From Styela clava (lineage: Eukaryota > Chordata > Ascidiacea > Stolidobranchia > Styelidae), in the NCBI RefSeq assembly GCF_964204865.1, contig NC_135254.1, positions 5,709,001-5,773,000 on the forward strand: DNA of 64,000 nucleotides. Direction: 5' to 3'. The notes under the pieces were generated by a model. The model was not told where the DNA came from and did no database searches. It was given only the letters and a program-made list of their open reading frames with translations. The position numbers and the translations under genes are program-made. Below are positions 23,411 to 33,534 of this stretch, one piece after another; positions within the stretch are counted from its first letter, which is position 1; every line of letters starts with the position of its first letter.

Positions 23411-23560
23411 CCTAACTACCCGTCGGAAGAAATTTCATCCACTTCTTCCTTTTAGTGTTCAGCCTTTTAGTGTTTTTTAATTTTTCACCTTTGGGAACAC
23501 TTCAACTTCCGTTTTCCCTCCACTTCATCCGTTTCTTCCTTCAGCCTTTTAGTGTTGTCC

Positions 23561-23569
23561 CTGCCGATT
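23561..23569. repeat. 9-bp target site duplication (right)
   Basis: CTGCCGATT directly follows the right terminus GTGTTGTCC, matching the left flank. Confidence 0.88.
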
Positions 23570-23828
23570 TGTCAGAAACTTTTTATAAGACCCAATTTTG
23601 ATACCGTTGCCACCAGAGTATGCCAGTGAGCCACTAAAAATTATTGAGAGAGAGAGAGAGACAGTTTATATTGGCATTAGGTGATTCCGACTATAATCAG
23701 CTTGACGATATATTTTGAGAAATATAAAATTATTAATATGGTGTGGCATAATCTTTATACGTTCTATAGTTTATTTGTTTGTATTTTTTCTTTTTTCAAG
23801 TACCATAATCGATTTATGTCTCGCTATT

Positions 23829-24103
23829 TGGACACGTCAGTGTACATAACAATCGTTTCAATACTATGTTGTTGTTTTTGTTAGTATTATTCTTCCTCTC
23901 TTTCGTCATGATGAAATCGCTTTTCTCTTCGAATACTGGAACAATTGCTTTGAAATTCGCAGTGGTTGAAGATTGATGTTTTTGCCAGAAGGCTATTACT
24001 TTTACTTATTTCAAAAAATTCTGTGGATTTCAGATTTTTATGTGTCAGAATAAAGAATAGCGACACCTTGTGAGGTGTCCATATATTTGAGCACAGCTCT
24101 CTT
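23829..24103 (-). repeat. Dispersed repeat with GTGCTCAAATATATG motif, inverted copy
   Basis: Runs from TTGGACACGTCAGTG to ATATATTTGAGCACAGCTCT. It is the reverse complement of the family at 8,629 and 44,304. The left terminus GGACACGTCA and the inverted right terminus GGACACCTCA support terminal inverted repeats. Confidence 0.75.
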
Positions 24104-24109
24104 GTTTTT

Positions 24110-24530
24110 CCTCCGATCTTATCATGTCTCCGCGATTGTGTGTACGCACGTGCGTGCTTTAACTAGTTGTAATAGAATATTAATGATCTATCAATCAATC
24201 AATGAATCATCGGGCTTATTTTCGGGAGATGTATTTTATTTTCATTTGTCAAAAACAAAATTACAAAGTAAGGAATTACGAGATTTTTCGAAATAGGGAG
24301 AATATAAAAACCGATATTCATTTATTTATAAATAACACGTTTTCTTCTCTCTCGTTTTAGATAAATCATTTAAAACGTGTAGGAGAGCTTTTTTGCTATC
24401 GACTAGGTCAAAAAAATCTCGCGCCCAAATCATTTTTAAAATCAGGACTAGGTACCATTCTCAGTGTAGGTCTTTATGTCAATGAAACACGGTATTATGT
24501 ATGCCATGTTATTTTATAGTAGTAATACCC
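24110..24530. other. No feature recognised
   Basis: AT-rich, short ORFs only. Confidence 0.4.
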
Positions 24531-24535
24531 TATAC

Positions 24536-25191
24536 AGGTTGGTCAAAGGTTTATCGGCTCCGGGGGCCACAAAATTACTTTTGCATTGTTCGCGGGCCGA
24601 TAATAATGGGTAAACAGTGTAATATAAAACGAACATTTTTATCGCACAAACACACTGATTAGTAGGCTATTTGTCAGTTATCAAACTGAAACATGCTAGA
24701 ACCACGAAAAAAACTTACTAAAACCTGCAAAAATCCTTCCAGATCTACATTTGGTGCAAGATTTCAAACACTTCATAACTAAAAAAGTGTTTCCGCAAAT
24801 GTGAGTGCTTTCGAACATCGATAATATTTTCAAAGCAAAATCAAACCTTGGAAAAAGATATTCTTTTGTCACCAAGACAACTTTTCGCCCACATTTGGTT
24901 ACAAATCTGTTTGAATTCGTCAGCTTTCTTTTCAAACTCATGTATACAAATTCACTTGCCAAGCCCATCATTCAACTTGCCTAGTGTAGTTACCTCAGCT
25001 GGACTATCCATAAAACTAGTCAATTCAGTGACATTAGTGGTGTAACATTGCATCGAAAGATTTTCTGGTTCATTTTATGACGAAACAATATCAAATGCGA
25101 TATTTTGATTACTCTCCGAATGCGAATGCGGGCTACAAAAAATAAAGCTGGGGGCCACATGTGAACTGCGAGCCTGATTTGGACTACCCTG
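24536..25191. mobile_element. hAT-like non-autonomous element, about 656 bp
   Basis: The left end AGGTTGGTCAAAGG and right end GATTTGGACTACCCTG are imperfectly inverted. Flanks CCCTATAC and CTCTATAC agree in 7 of 8 bases. The internal GGCTCCGGGGGCCACAAAAT and the GGGGGCCACATGTGAACTGC near the right end are typical subterminal blocks. A truncated second copy is at 26,238-26,577. Confidence 0.65.
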
Positions 25192-25487
25192 CTCTATACA
25201 TTAACTGTGCATTGCGCGATTTCATCTGAGGTGAAGTCTTCTTCACATGCCTGCCCAGTAGAGCCATATACTGATGACGCATTTGCCCTGGGGCTGGTTT
25301 TCATTATGATTTGTGATAATCAAATTTGCACTCAATCACACTATAATGTGAAATAAACCAGGTTTTACTGCAGCATAATGCGATATTGTTTTACTATACT
25401 ACCGATAGAGCATTAAAACCCAACCAAATCCTCTGCCCCAACTGTGGCATTGTTCCCATACAATAGGTATAACATAGTACTGTTGTG

Positions 25488-25855
25488 CTCTAATTTCTAT
25501 TCGTGCTTGCCCTGTTTTCATTGTTTACGGCGTGGCGCATGAATATTTACGGCTGGTCTGCGTTCCGCTGTTCTGGAGGTAACACGTGAATCTGATGCTG
25601 TGCTCTATTTTATCGTAATCGTGCTTGCCCCATTTTCATTGTTCACAAAAGTGGCGCATTAATATTTACGACTGGTTTACGTTTCGCTGTTCTAGAGGTA
25701 ACACGTGAATCTGATGCTGTGCTCTATTTTATCGTAATCGTGCTTGCCCTATTTTCTTTGTTTACCAGTGGCGCATTAATATTTACGACTGGTCTACGTT
25801 TCGCTGTTCTAGAGGTACCGTAACACGTGTGTTCGATGCTGTGCCCTGTTTGAGA
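25488..25855 (+). repeat. Tandem repeat, three units of 118-119 bp
   Basis: CGTGCTTGCC recurs at 25,502, 25,620 and 25,739. Units share GTGGCGCATTAATATTTACG and TTCTAGAGGTA. An isolated fourth unit lies at 26,576-26,720. Confidence 0.85.
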
Positions 25856-26237
25856 GTAAATGTCAATTGTTGTTTAACAAAGCTCCAACCAAGCATAATA
25901 AATGATAACCGCTCAATAATACAGACGAATTATTATGTTATGTCCTGCGGGCGTTTTCTAATGTTCCGTTTTATATCAAGCGCAGGCATGCCGCACATCC
26001 GTGTGTTTTAGGCCAGTATGGTCCTGTGCGTACATCCCGTCTTCAAATTGCTTTTGCGATACGAATAAACATACACACAAATCCTCGCATCATCTGCCAC
26101 TGTTCGCCTGCCAACATGGCATCGCTGATTGAAACGAGCCTCATGGGCGAATCCGATCGTCTTTCTTATGTTATCAAGTCGTTGTTTCTTCTAATTTTCA
26201 AGTTTCTAGACATTAAGGTGTCCCGGAATGGTTTAAC

Positions 26238-26577
26238 ACAAAGTTGGCAACCCTATCGGCTCCGGGGGCCACAAAATTATTTTTGCATTGTTCGCGGCCA
26301 CGATAATAGGTAAACAGTGGTGCAATACAAAACAAACACTTTTATCGCGCAAACACACTGATTAGTATTTGTCATTTATCAAACTTAAACATGCAAAAAC
26401 CACGAAAAAACTTACTAAAATCTGCAAAAATCTTTCCATATCTACATTTGATGTAAGATTTCAAACTCTTCATAACGGAAAAAGTGCTTCCGCAAATGTA
26501 AGTGCTTTCGAACCTCGATAATAATTTCAAAGCAAAATCCTAACTTTGGAAAATCCCATTCTTTTGTCACCAAGATT
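26238..26577. repeat. Truncated copy of the 24,536 hAT-like element
   Basis: Starts at CTATCGGCTCCGGGGGCCAC and follows the 24,550-24,870 sequence closely, then passes directly into a 118-bp unit (26,576-26,720). Confidence 0.75.
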
Positions 26578-26720
26578 CCTCTATTTTATCGTAATCGTGC
26601 TTGCCCTATTTTCTTTGTTTACAAAGTGGCACATTAATATTTACGACTGATCTACGTTTCGCCGTTCTAGAGGTACCGTACAACATGTGTTTGATGCTGT
26701 GCCGTGTTTAAGAGTAAATG
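26576..26720 (+). repeat. Isolated fourth 118-bp unit
   Basis: CTCTATTTTATCGTAATCGT through TTCTAGAGGTACCGTA, matching the third unit of the array at 25,739. Confidence 0.75.
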
Positions 26721-27300
26721 CCAATACTTATACTTATATGTGAACTGATTGTTGGTGTGAATGTTTGGGAAGTAAGGCGCCTCCATAATAACAATTGTAG
26801 TTTCTAACAACACGGAGAACTATAACAATTATATAATAGGTGAATCACTAATTTTGTTATTTAAAAACGCGGAGGTTGTGTTTTTTTCAAATGTCACATT
26901 TTTGCATTAGTAGTGGGGCTTTGTACAAAAGATCGAAGAAATCGCCACAGCCCTGGTTTAGGTGCTGCACGTACACGGCTCAAACCAACCAAGCATCGTG
27001 AGATTTGCAAAAAAGATGCTATTTAATTAATTATTAGCGATGGCTCACAGCATTCCGCTCGTGATAAAAATATAACATACGCCTGATTAATTAAAAAGGT
27101 CCGACATCCTTGTAACAGGACAAGGGGTGACGAATTTTCTCTGAGCTTAGCAATGATTGCTCGACTCACGTAGACGGTACTATTTACTACTACTATGTAA
27201 ATGGACAAATAATTCGTACCATTGGGATGCAGGTTAAAGTCACCATGACATTCATGTTAATACATTTTGTTAGTTTAAAATTATATAGTAGGAGTGTTAA

Positions 27301-27510
27301 AGTTGGGTTATCACGGAGCATTTTTCTGGTTTAATTTTATTGTACAAATTTTTTTAGAATTTTTGACGCTTTCCGTTTACATAAAATCGACTTAATTTTT
27401 AAAAGTCGACCCGTCAGGAATCGAACGCTAATTAGTATGGCCCCGTGATGACGTAGCAGTGAGAACTCGTCAACGGAGTTTTGCATTAGGTTAAAGGCAT
27501 TTTTGGTACT
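27301..27510 (+). repeat. Left terminal inverted repeat of Kolobok-like element
   Basis: Matches 32,660-32,854 inverted. Shared blocks are GGGTTATCACGGA, TTTTTTTAGAATTTT, CGCTTTCCGTTTACATAAAA and TGATGACGTAG...GTGAGAACTC. Confidence 0.85.
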
Positions 27511-27985
27511 TCGCAATTTTATTTTGGATGGTGTGTCGGTTCTATTGGGCATTGCAGTTTAAAACGGTGCAGTATGTTTTAACATATACCAGTATTTTAA
27601 AATAATTTCAATGCAGTGTTGGCAATGACTGTGAACTCAGCGAACTGCGGTCAATTAGACTACCGTGTACCGGTACCGTACTTGGTATTTCTGCTGAACT
27701 ATTACCGGTAGGGCCTACAGTATTAGGGTACGGTACCTGCGGTACGGCATTGACAGCATATTCTAATATTTTAGGTATTCTTTATATATGAATTATTTAA
27801 GTTTTACACTCTTTATCGGGTTCTGTTTTCTCTTCTAAATCTATAATCCAATATTTTTTTATTACATTGCCAGTGCACCATACCTAACACCTGAACACTG
27901 TTACACCAACCTGCCAACTGACCAACAAACCTAGCAGCAGTATAGTAAATCAAAGTTATATACCGGTATTGACCGTGCATCAGTA

Positions 27986-30900
27986 ATGCCTAGCCGTTGT
28001 GTAATTGGAGGTTGCTCCAACACTCATAGAGATGGAGTGTCATTGCATATTTTTCCGAAAAATCAAGCAAGAAAAAAATTGTGGGTTAAATTTGTAAAAC
28101 TAACCCGGTCTGATTTCTCGTTTCAAACACACAAAAGACCACTAATCTGCAGTGATCATTTCAGTCCTGAAAGTTATGTTGAGAGAATGAAATATTGTGA
28201 TGAGGGCAGCCAGAGAGTTTTAAGTGAAGTTGCAGTGCCTTCCATTAAAAGAGGCAGTGATTTAGAAAAGAAAAAATAAAGATATGTGGTGCAGAAAAGG
28301 GAGGGATTGGTGGTTTGTAGAAAGAAATTATTCAATGACAGGTCAAGTTTTTATATATTCATATTTATCAGTTTTTTTTTTCAGATCGCCAGTGGCTTTT
28401 CACATGATGAAGCTTCGTCATCACAGGTACAGTATTATTTTCTGTCATTTAGGCAGCTGACAGAAGGTTAGAAAACTAATATAAGATCAGGCTATTGTTA
28501 TTCCTCTAAATTTTTTTTCAGCAAACACCAATTTAACAAAATTATGATCCATAAGATACTGTGTGCAATAAAACAGTTGAGCGGTATAAGATTATGGTCA
28601 GTCAAAAGCATTCATTGCAGTTTATTTTGTCAAACAGTTTAGAGATAAATTGTTAAACTGTTGCCATTTCAGACAGTTACACAGCAGTCTAAGCAAACTC
28701 AGACTTTACAGAGACGTGGAAATTACAGTAAAGGTTCAGAACTAGACATATATTCAGGTTATATATTATTGTGGAGATGCTTCTTTCTAATTATTAAATA
28801 TCTGTTGCAGCATGCCAATCCAGCATCCAATTAAGATCAGTCGGCTTGCAATGTGATTTGATAGCTGCACTTCCATTGCAGCTGTTCAAATCACAGGAGC
28901 AAAACATGGTTGTCGACTCCGACTCGATTTCTGAAATGGATGACGACTCAAGTACAGACAGTAGCTCTGACTTGATTAGTGTTTCAGATGAGTCATGCAG
29001 TGCGTAAGTATCAATCCTTGGAGGCAAATTTTATAGACATTTTCATTTAACTTTTAATTAATTTCTAGAGAAGGAGAGTCGTACGAAACTGTAAAGGAAA
29101 AATACATCGTTAGCCGACATAAGCTTTTGCAACTCTTTGCTAGTTGTGAAAAGTGCTCAGGAATTTGTGCCGTCGATGTAGAAAGGGTGGTTGGAACCAT
29201 GGTGGTAATCCAAGCCATTTGTTGCCAGTGTGGGTATAATCGGCATTGGGAAAGCCAGGATTCCATTGGTGGTATATCAGAGGGAAACATCCTCTTGTCT
29301 GCTTCCATTTTGTTTGGAGGAGTTTGTCCCAAAAAAGTATTACGATCGCTTTGTAACTCAGGCATAAGAACCATCGCATACAGGTACATTTTTATTACAA
29401 ACAATTTGTTAGGTAATATGTATTTTTCATATTCATAACAAAAATGGAATATTTATCAGTGAAATATTGAATTAGACAAATTAATTTATTGCTGTCCATA
29501 ACATTATAGTATTTGACATTTCCTATTCAGTACATATCAACGACACCAGGATAAATACTTGCAGCCGGTGATTGTTGCATCCTGGGTTGAACAAAGAGCG
29601 GCATTGCTGGCGGAGAGGAGAGGCATGCCATTGACTATAGGTGGTGATGGCAGGGCTGATAGCCGAGGTCATTCTGCCAAATTTGGATGCTACACTATCA
29701 TGGACCTAAAAACAAATGAAATAATTGATATGAAACTCATCAGGTAAGTTGTAGTGTATATCCAAAATCAACATAATTTCTGTTTTCATATCAATGTTTA
29801 CTATTCGTTATTAGAAAAATGAAGTTACGAGCAGTAACCATATGGAGTTGGAGGGTTTAAAGAGAGGTATAGATGCACTTTTAGAAGAGGGAATAAGAAT
29901 TGGCGAACTGATAACAGATAGACACCCATCTGTGACGAAATGGGTTTGTGAGAATCTGGGACGAAGCATTTTTTTGACATTTGGCACATTGCCAAAGGTT
30001 ATTTTTTTTTATTTCATCAGTGCCATATTTTAAATTTCTGGACTCAGTTGGCATAAAATTAATGTTTCAAAAATCTTATATATTGCATTTCAAATTTTTG
30101 TAGGTCTTGGTAAAAAGATTGACTCAAAGGCTAAACTTACTGATTGTGGCATACTGCAAGAGTGGAGGCGGAGTATTATTAACCATTTGTACTGGTCGGC
30201 GGGTAGCTCGGGGGGCGATGGTGACATGGTTGAGCAGAAAGTCATGAGCCTACTTCGTCACATCCGAAATGTTCACACAGGACATGGGAACCTATACATG
30301 GAATGTCAACATGCACCTTTAGGTGATGAGGAGGAAAAAAGGAAGAAATGGATTCTTCCAGGTAGTAAATAATATAAGAGTTTTAATGGATCACGATCCA
30401 GTAAAAATACTGTAAAGTTTTTGGTGATTGCGGTTTGTCTTATATATCACTTTTTTAATAGGACAGAGAGCGTATGATGAATTGGAGAGTCTTTTTGATA
30501 ACTTTAGGTTCAAAAAAGACATCCGAAAGCTCTCACCATTAGATCAGACATCTGGATTGGAAGGGTTCCACTCCCTATTGAACCATTTTGCTCCCAAGAT
30601 GCTGTCGTATGGTTACAAAGGAATTTTCTGCAGGTGAGTTCCATAAATATTCCAATATCTGAAACAGAATAACGAGTTTTAACGGTGGGTATGTTTATTC
30701 TAGAATGTTATTAGCGGTTCTACACCACAATGCTAATAGTGGAAGACCTCAGGCAAAAACAAAGGATGGGTGCCTGCAATATGAGGTCCTGTATCCTAGG
30801 GGGAAAATGGGACAGCACACTGTTCGAAGAGTACGCTTTGAGCCGTGTTATGGTGAGTCCGTAAAATATAAAACGTTCGACTTGAAAAACAGAAGTATAA

Positions 30901-31097
30901 GTGATTCACTTATCTTTTTCACAGCATATGTGAAAGTCTTGCTTCAGAAAGTTATTTCAGAGGTTGATGGCAGTTCAACCACAAGCCAGGGTGATCTGTC
31001 ACTGATATCATCACCACCACCAACCTTGTCTTCCAGGTGTGAGAGGCCAGATAAGCAGCTCGCAAAACAGGAGCTTCAAAGCCGTTTTAATAGTTAA
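27986..31097 (+). CDS. THAP-domain DDE transposase, spliced (Kolobok-like)
   Basis: Exon 1 (27,986-28,279) encodes a THAP C2CH zinc finger (MPSRCVIGGC...PLICSDHFSPESY). Later exons, inferred from GT/AG borders and continuous phase: 28,385-28,426; 28,673-28,733; 28,811-29,003 (acidic Ser/Asp-rich); 29,069-29,383 (CEKCSG, CCQCGYNRHW zinc pairs); 29,531-29,743 (YQRHQDKYLQP, GGDGRADSRGHSAKFG with catalytic Asp); 29,815-29,997 (TDRHPSV, FFDIWHIAK); 30,104-30,361; 30,462-30,633 (TSGLEGFHSLL with candidate catalytic Glu); 30,704-30,852; 30,925-31,097. The product would bind element ends and cut and paste in the nucleus. Two one-base frame breaks occur, at the A run near 29,815 and at 29,960-29,975 beside a T run. 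The last intron (72 bp) is in frame and open. The junction after exon 1 is unclear. Confidence 0.78.
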
Positions 31098-31110
31098 GTA
31101 TTGACAACTA

Positions 31111-31340
31111 GGGCTGTGGAGCCGAAAAAAATTCACGCAAGCAATTTCGGCTCTAACTTTTCAGGAAATCAAATTTGCCTTATGCAAGCTTTTGTAGTTT
31201 TAGAAAATTCAAATGTAAATTGCTATCACTATTAAGAAGTTAAAATGAAAAGAGAGACTAATCTATGCAAATTAGGCCATTTAAGTTTAAAATTCGTATC
31301 CAAAGGTCAAAAAAACATGTCAACCTCGGCTCCACAGCCC
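31111..31340. mobile_element. MITE-like inverted-repeat unit in the transposase 3' region
   Basis: GGGCTGTGGAGCCG at 31,111 and its exact inverse CGGCTCCACAGCCC ending at 31,340, 230 bp in total. No convincing 8-bp duplication. Confidence 0.6.
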
Positions 31341-31434
31341 ATAGTTCATCAAATGCAATTTGTCCGTTCGCCCTTCTTGGTTTATTTTTCATCATTTGTT
31401 TCATCTTCTGATTTTCTGGTAATTATTTTGTGCC

Positions 31435-31440
31435 AATAAA
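31435..31440 (+). terminator. AATAAA polyadenylation signal for the transposase gene
   Basis: AATAAA lies about 340 bp after the transposase stop, followed by a T-rich stretch. It is the nearest good signal on plus. Confidence 0.5.
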
Positions 31441-31495
31441 TTTTTTTCTCTGAAATCTCCATTGTTTCAACGCCTCTTGTTATAAATATTGGGTT

Positions 31496-31511
31496 GGCCC
31501 TAAAAAGGGCC
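31496..31511 (-). terminator. Histone-type 3' stem-loop
   Basis: On minus the sequence is GGCCCTTTTTAGGGCC, a 6-bp stem with a four-T loop fitting the replication-dependent histone mRNA consensus (GGYYYTTTHHARRRCC form), followed by AACCCA. An AACAAGAGG purine patch about 16 nt further resembles a histone downstream element. It lies about 40-90 nt after the candidate stops of the P2X7-like gene. No histone gene is present nearby. It may process the element's minus-strand mRNA, or be a chance or captured sequence. Confidence 0.6.
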
Positions 31512-31596
31512 CTTTTTCATGCAGTTCGCTGAGAAAAATATTTCTAAGGTGAAGGTGGTTGAAATCCTGTGTATGAGGGGGATTCAAAATGTTCTC

Positions 31597-32322
31597 TTAT
31601 CTTCCTACCCTGCCCCAACACCACTCCACGAATGATCGGTAGGAAGTGTAACGGTTACGCCTGAAAAAATACAACCAATAAGATCGAAAGAAATGACAGA
31701 TAAACATGTTTAAACGTAACATAAACTTACTCATTTGGAGCTGCACTGATTTTGCCCCAGATCTTTGGTAAGTGGCTTCAAGAACAAAAACATTAAGGCA
31801 TATTGGTTCAAATCCAGGATGATCAACAATGCATTGAACCTCAATTCCATGCTGCGTAGCCAAACGTTCCGAAACTCTTTTGACTGCTGGGGCTTCGTGA
31901 CAACAAATGCATGATGCTGGATTGGATTGTTCAGAGCAGTGTGAACAAAAACACCTGCAAAAACAAGTGCGCTAGAATTGTATGGATAAAATGAAATACT
32001 GCTTTATTGGAATATGATTATTCAAGTTATGTTTAACTGATTCTGGATGTAAGACTTTTTATCAAACCATTACTACTGTAGTAGAAGACTACCAACACTT
32101 ATTGTAGTACGGTAGCCTACTGTAATTATCAACGTACCAATCTGTATTGCCCAGACGTTCATGATGCAGCTCTTTTTCAGTGCTACTGACTTCCAGTGCA
32201 GTAAGCTCTTCAGCAGTATATTCAGGTTCGTACATGAACCCCCCCCCCACACACACACACACACCACCTGCAATATACATCTCATCCTCCTCATTACTGC
32301 TCTCATATTCGCTGCCACTCAT
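31597..32322 (-). CDS. P2X7-type ballast (P2X purinoreceptor 7 C-terminal) domain protein
   Basis: Three exons: 32,322-32,138 (acidic N-terminus MSGSEYESSNEEDEMY and FMYEPEYTAEELTALE), 31,954 to about 31,727, and from 31,660. The Cys-rich core CFCSHC...CICCHEAPAVKR, then HPGFEPICLNVFVLEATYQR, then NRYTSYRSFVEWCWGR, matches the zinc-binding intracellular domain of P2X7, known also from many channel-free proteins. No transmembrane segment is present, so this is not a receptor. The second donor is ambiguous (GTAAGT gives the wrong phase; a weaker GTTTAT four bases on restores it). The frame ends at GRVGR-stop, whereas the next frame continues the family-like tail (RKIREHF...YTGF) to about 31,548, suggesting a one-base lesion. 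A C/CA microsatellite lies inside exon 1 (GVCVCVGGG). Function is unknown. Confidence 0.7.
32239..32264. repeat. C-run and CA microsatellite
   Basis: Ten C residues followed by (AC)8, located within exon 1 of the minus-strand ballast-domain gene and translated there as Gly/Val/Cys. Confidence 0.9.
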
Positions 32323-32659
32323 CTTTGTTTCAATTTCAAATTGTTTATACGTATTTGATTTTATGATTAAAAACCATTAATGTGAACTTGTACGAAGTTG
32401 CTATAAATAACAATTTGAAAAACTGTGTCTTAGATAAATATCACATGAAACAATTTGAATTATGAAAATGAAAGCCTACCGTACTCTACCAGCGATGCGT
32501 TTGTAACATACAGCATCATCTCTTGGGCGCCTGACTACATGGGAATCCCACAGCTGTACATTTCTGTTCTATACCGCAATACTGTTCAACTATAAATCAA
32601 ACTTCGCGAAAAAGAAATGGAATTAAATATAGAAATCGCGGTACATACGACGTGACTAC

Positions 32660-32854
32660 AAAATCTGGAATGAGTTCTCACTACTACGTCATCAGAGGCC
32701 GCGTCCGAACTTGAGTCGATTTTTGCTGATGCGGTTTTTAAAAATTCGAATCTCGAAAATTAAGTCGATTTTATGTAAACGGAAAGCGTTGAAAATTCTA
32801 AAAAAATTTGTAGAATAAAATTCAACCAAAAAAATGTTCCGTGATAACCCACCT
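32660..32854 (-). repeat. Right terminal inverted repeat of Kolobok-like element
   Basis: Reverse complement of the left repeat with scattered differences and a longer middle segment. It ends at the TTAA at 32,855. Confidence 0.85.
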
Positions 32855-33020
32855 TTAAGAATATATGCGGATCTTTTGTACAAATCCCCCACCAAAGAAA
32901 ACGCTTAAAAACAGGATTATCCATGGGAATGGGATGGGACAGCACATAGTTGTATTTCCCATGGGACACGAAAACCGTATGATTTTCGGAAAATGATGGT
33001 AAAACATTATGTTATAGATT

Positions 33021-33050
33021 TCGTGTCCATATATTTGAGCATTGCTCTCA
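33021..33050 (-). repeat. Fragment of the GTGCTCAAATATATG family
   Basis: GTGTCCATATATTTGAGCAT followed by TGCTCTCA, the terminal part of the family seen in full at 23,829-24,103. Confidence 0.6.
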
Positions 33051-33409
33051 CGTTAGTTATGAGGAGCAAAATATATTCAGCATTAAAAATAGACTTCGTG
33101 AATGGACTGATGGACACATGTATAACAGTTATGAATATAAAATTGACAAAGTCTGTAAATTTTGTTGTTTTGCATGTTTCTTCGTACATGTAGTCCTATT
33201 GAGTGGACGCTAAACCTAAATTAACAATTATTATTGAATTTTATTCCAATGTGAATCCTATGGGATGGGAATGGGACAAAAAAAAATATGTCCCCAATGG
33301 ACATGCCTGGTAATTATCCAGTTAGGTATAAGAATGCAGATTGAGCTGGAAATTCAGAATTTCAAATCATTCCTAAGCCTAACTGTATAATATTAAATAA
33401 TTGGTTATT

Positions 33410-33478
33410 TTAAAACGTGGCGTTTTTTCCTCAAATTTTGCATTAGTGGCGCGGGCTTTGTACAAAAGCTCCAAGGTG
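33410..33478. repeat. Dispersed GGGCTTTGTACAAAAG repeat
   Basis: TTTTGCATTAGTGGCG followed by GGGCTTTGTACAAAAG. A direct copy lies at about 26,880-26,945 and an inverted partial copy at about 32,870-32,905, all just outside the Kolobok-like element. Confidence 0.6.
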
Positions 33479-33534
33479 TGTTGATTTGTTAGTAAAAACA
33501 TTTTTTTGATAAAAGTTCCCACTGAGCAAAATTT

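Larger units (their letters stand above)
16595..23560. mobile_element. Foldback-like element, 6,966 bp, with 72-bp repeat arms
   Basis: The outer ends are inverted copies beginning GGACAACACTAAAAGGCTGA and stay nearly identical for about 150 bp. They then pass into inverted arrays of a 72-bp unit: left 16,745-18,055, right 22,376-23,410. The element is flanked on both sides by CTGCCGATT (16,586-16,594 and 23,561-23,569), a perfect 9-bp target duplication. Long inverted repeats built of short tandem repeats with 9-bp duplications are the hallmark of Drosophila FB elements; sea-urchin TU elements are similar. The 4.3-kb interior has no recognisable transposase. It holds smaller repeats: a hAT MITE at 19,066-19,401, palindromes at 19,985-20,214 and 21,724, and an 82-bp tandem pair at 18,518. 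It is probably non-autonomous. Confidence 0.88.
27301..32854. mobile_element. Kolobok-like two-gene DNA transposon, 5,554 bp
   Basis: Flanked by TTAA on both sides (27,297-27,300 and 32,855-32,858). The termini AGTTGGGTTATCACGG and, inverted from the right, AGGTGGGTTATCACGG start about 200-bp inverted repeats. Inside lie a spliced THAP-DDE transposase on plus and a spliced P2X7-ballast-domain gene on minus, converging. TTAA duplications and THAP-bearing DDE transposases are established for the Kolobok superfamily; assigning this element to it is inference. A small GGGCTGTGGAGCCG-ended MITE (31,111-31,340) sits between the genes. Both genes show one-base lesions near homopolymers, so activity is doubtful. 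Confidence 0.8.

Noticed and set aside
29054-29404. Minus-strand ORFs across the transposase exon
   Set aside because: Shadow frames of the conserved plus-strand exon with zinc-pair motifs and splice sites.
31450-31560. Histone gene remnant
   Set aside because: Only the 3' stem-loop is seen. No H2A, H2B, H3 or H4 C-terminal coding sequence occurs upstream on minus.
31597-32322. P2X7 purinergic receptor gene
   Set aside because: Only the cytosolic ballast domain is present. There are no transmembrane segments or ATP-binding ectodomain, and it lies inside a transposon.
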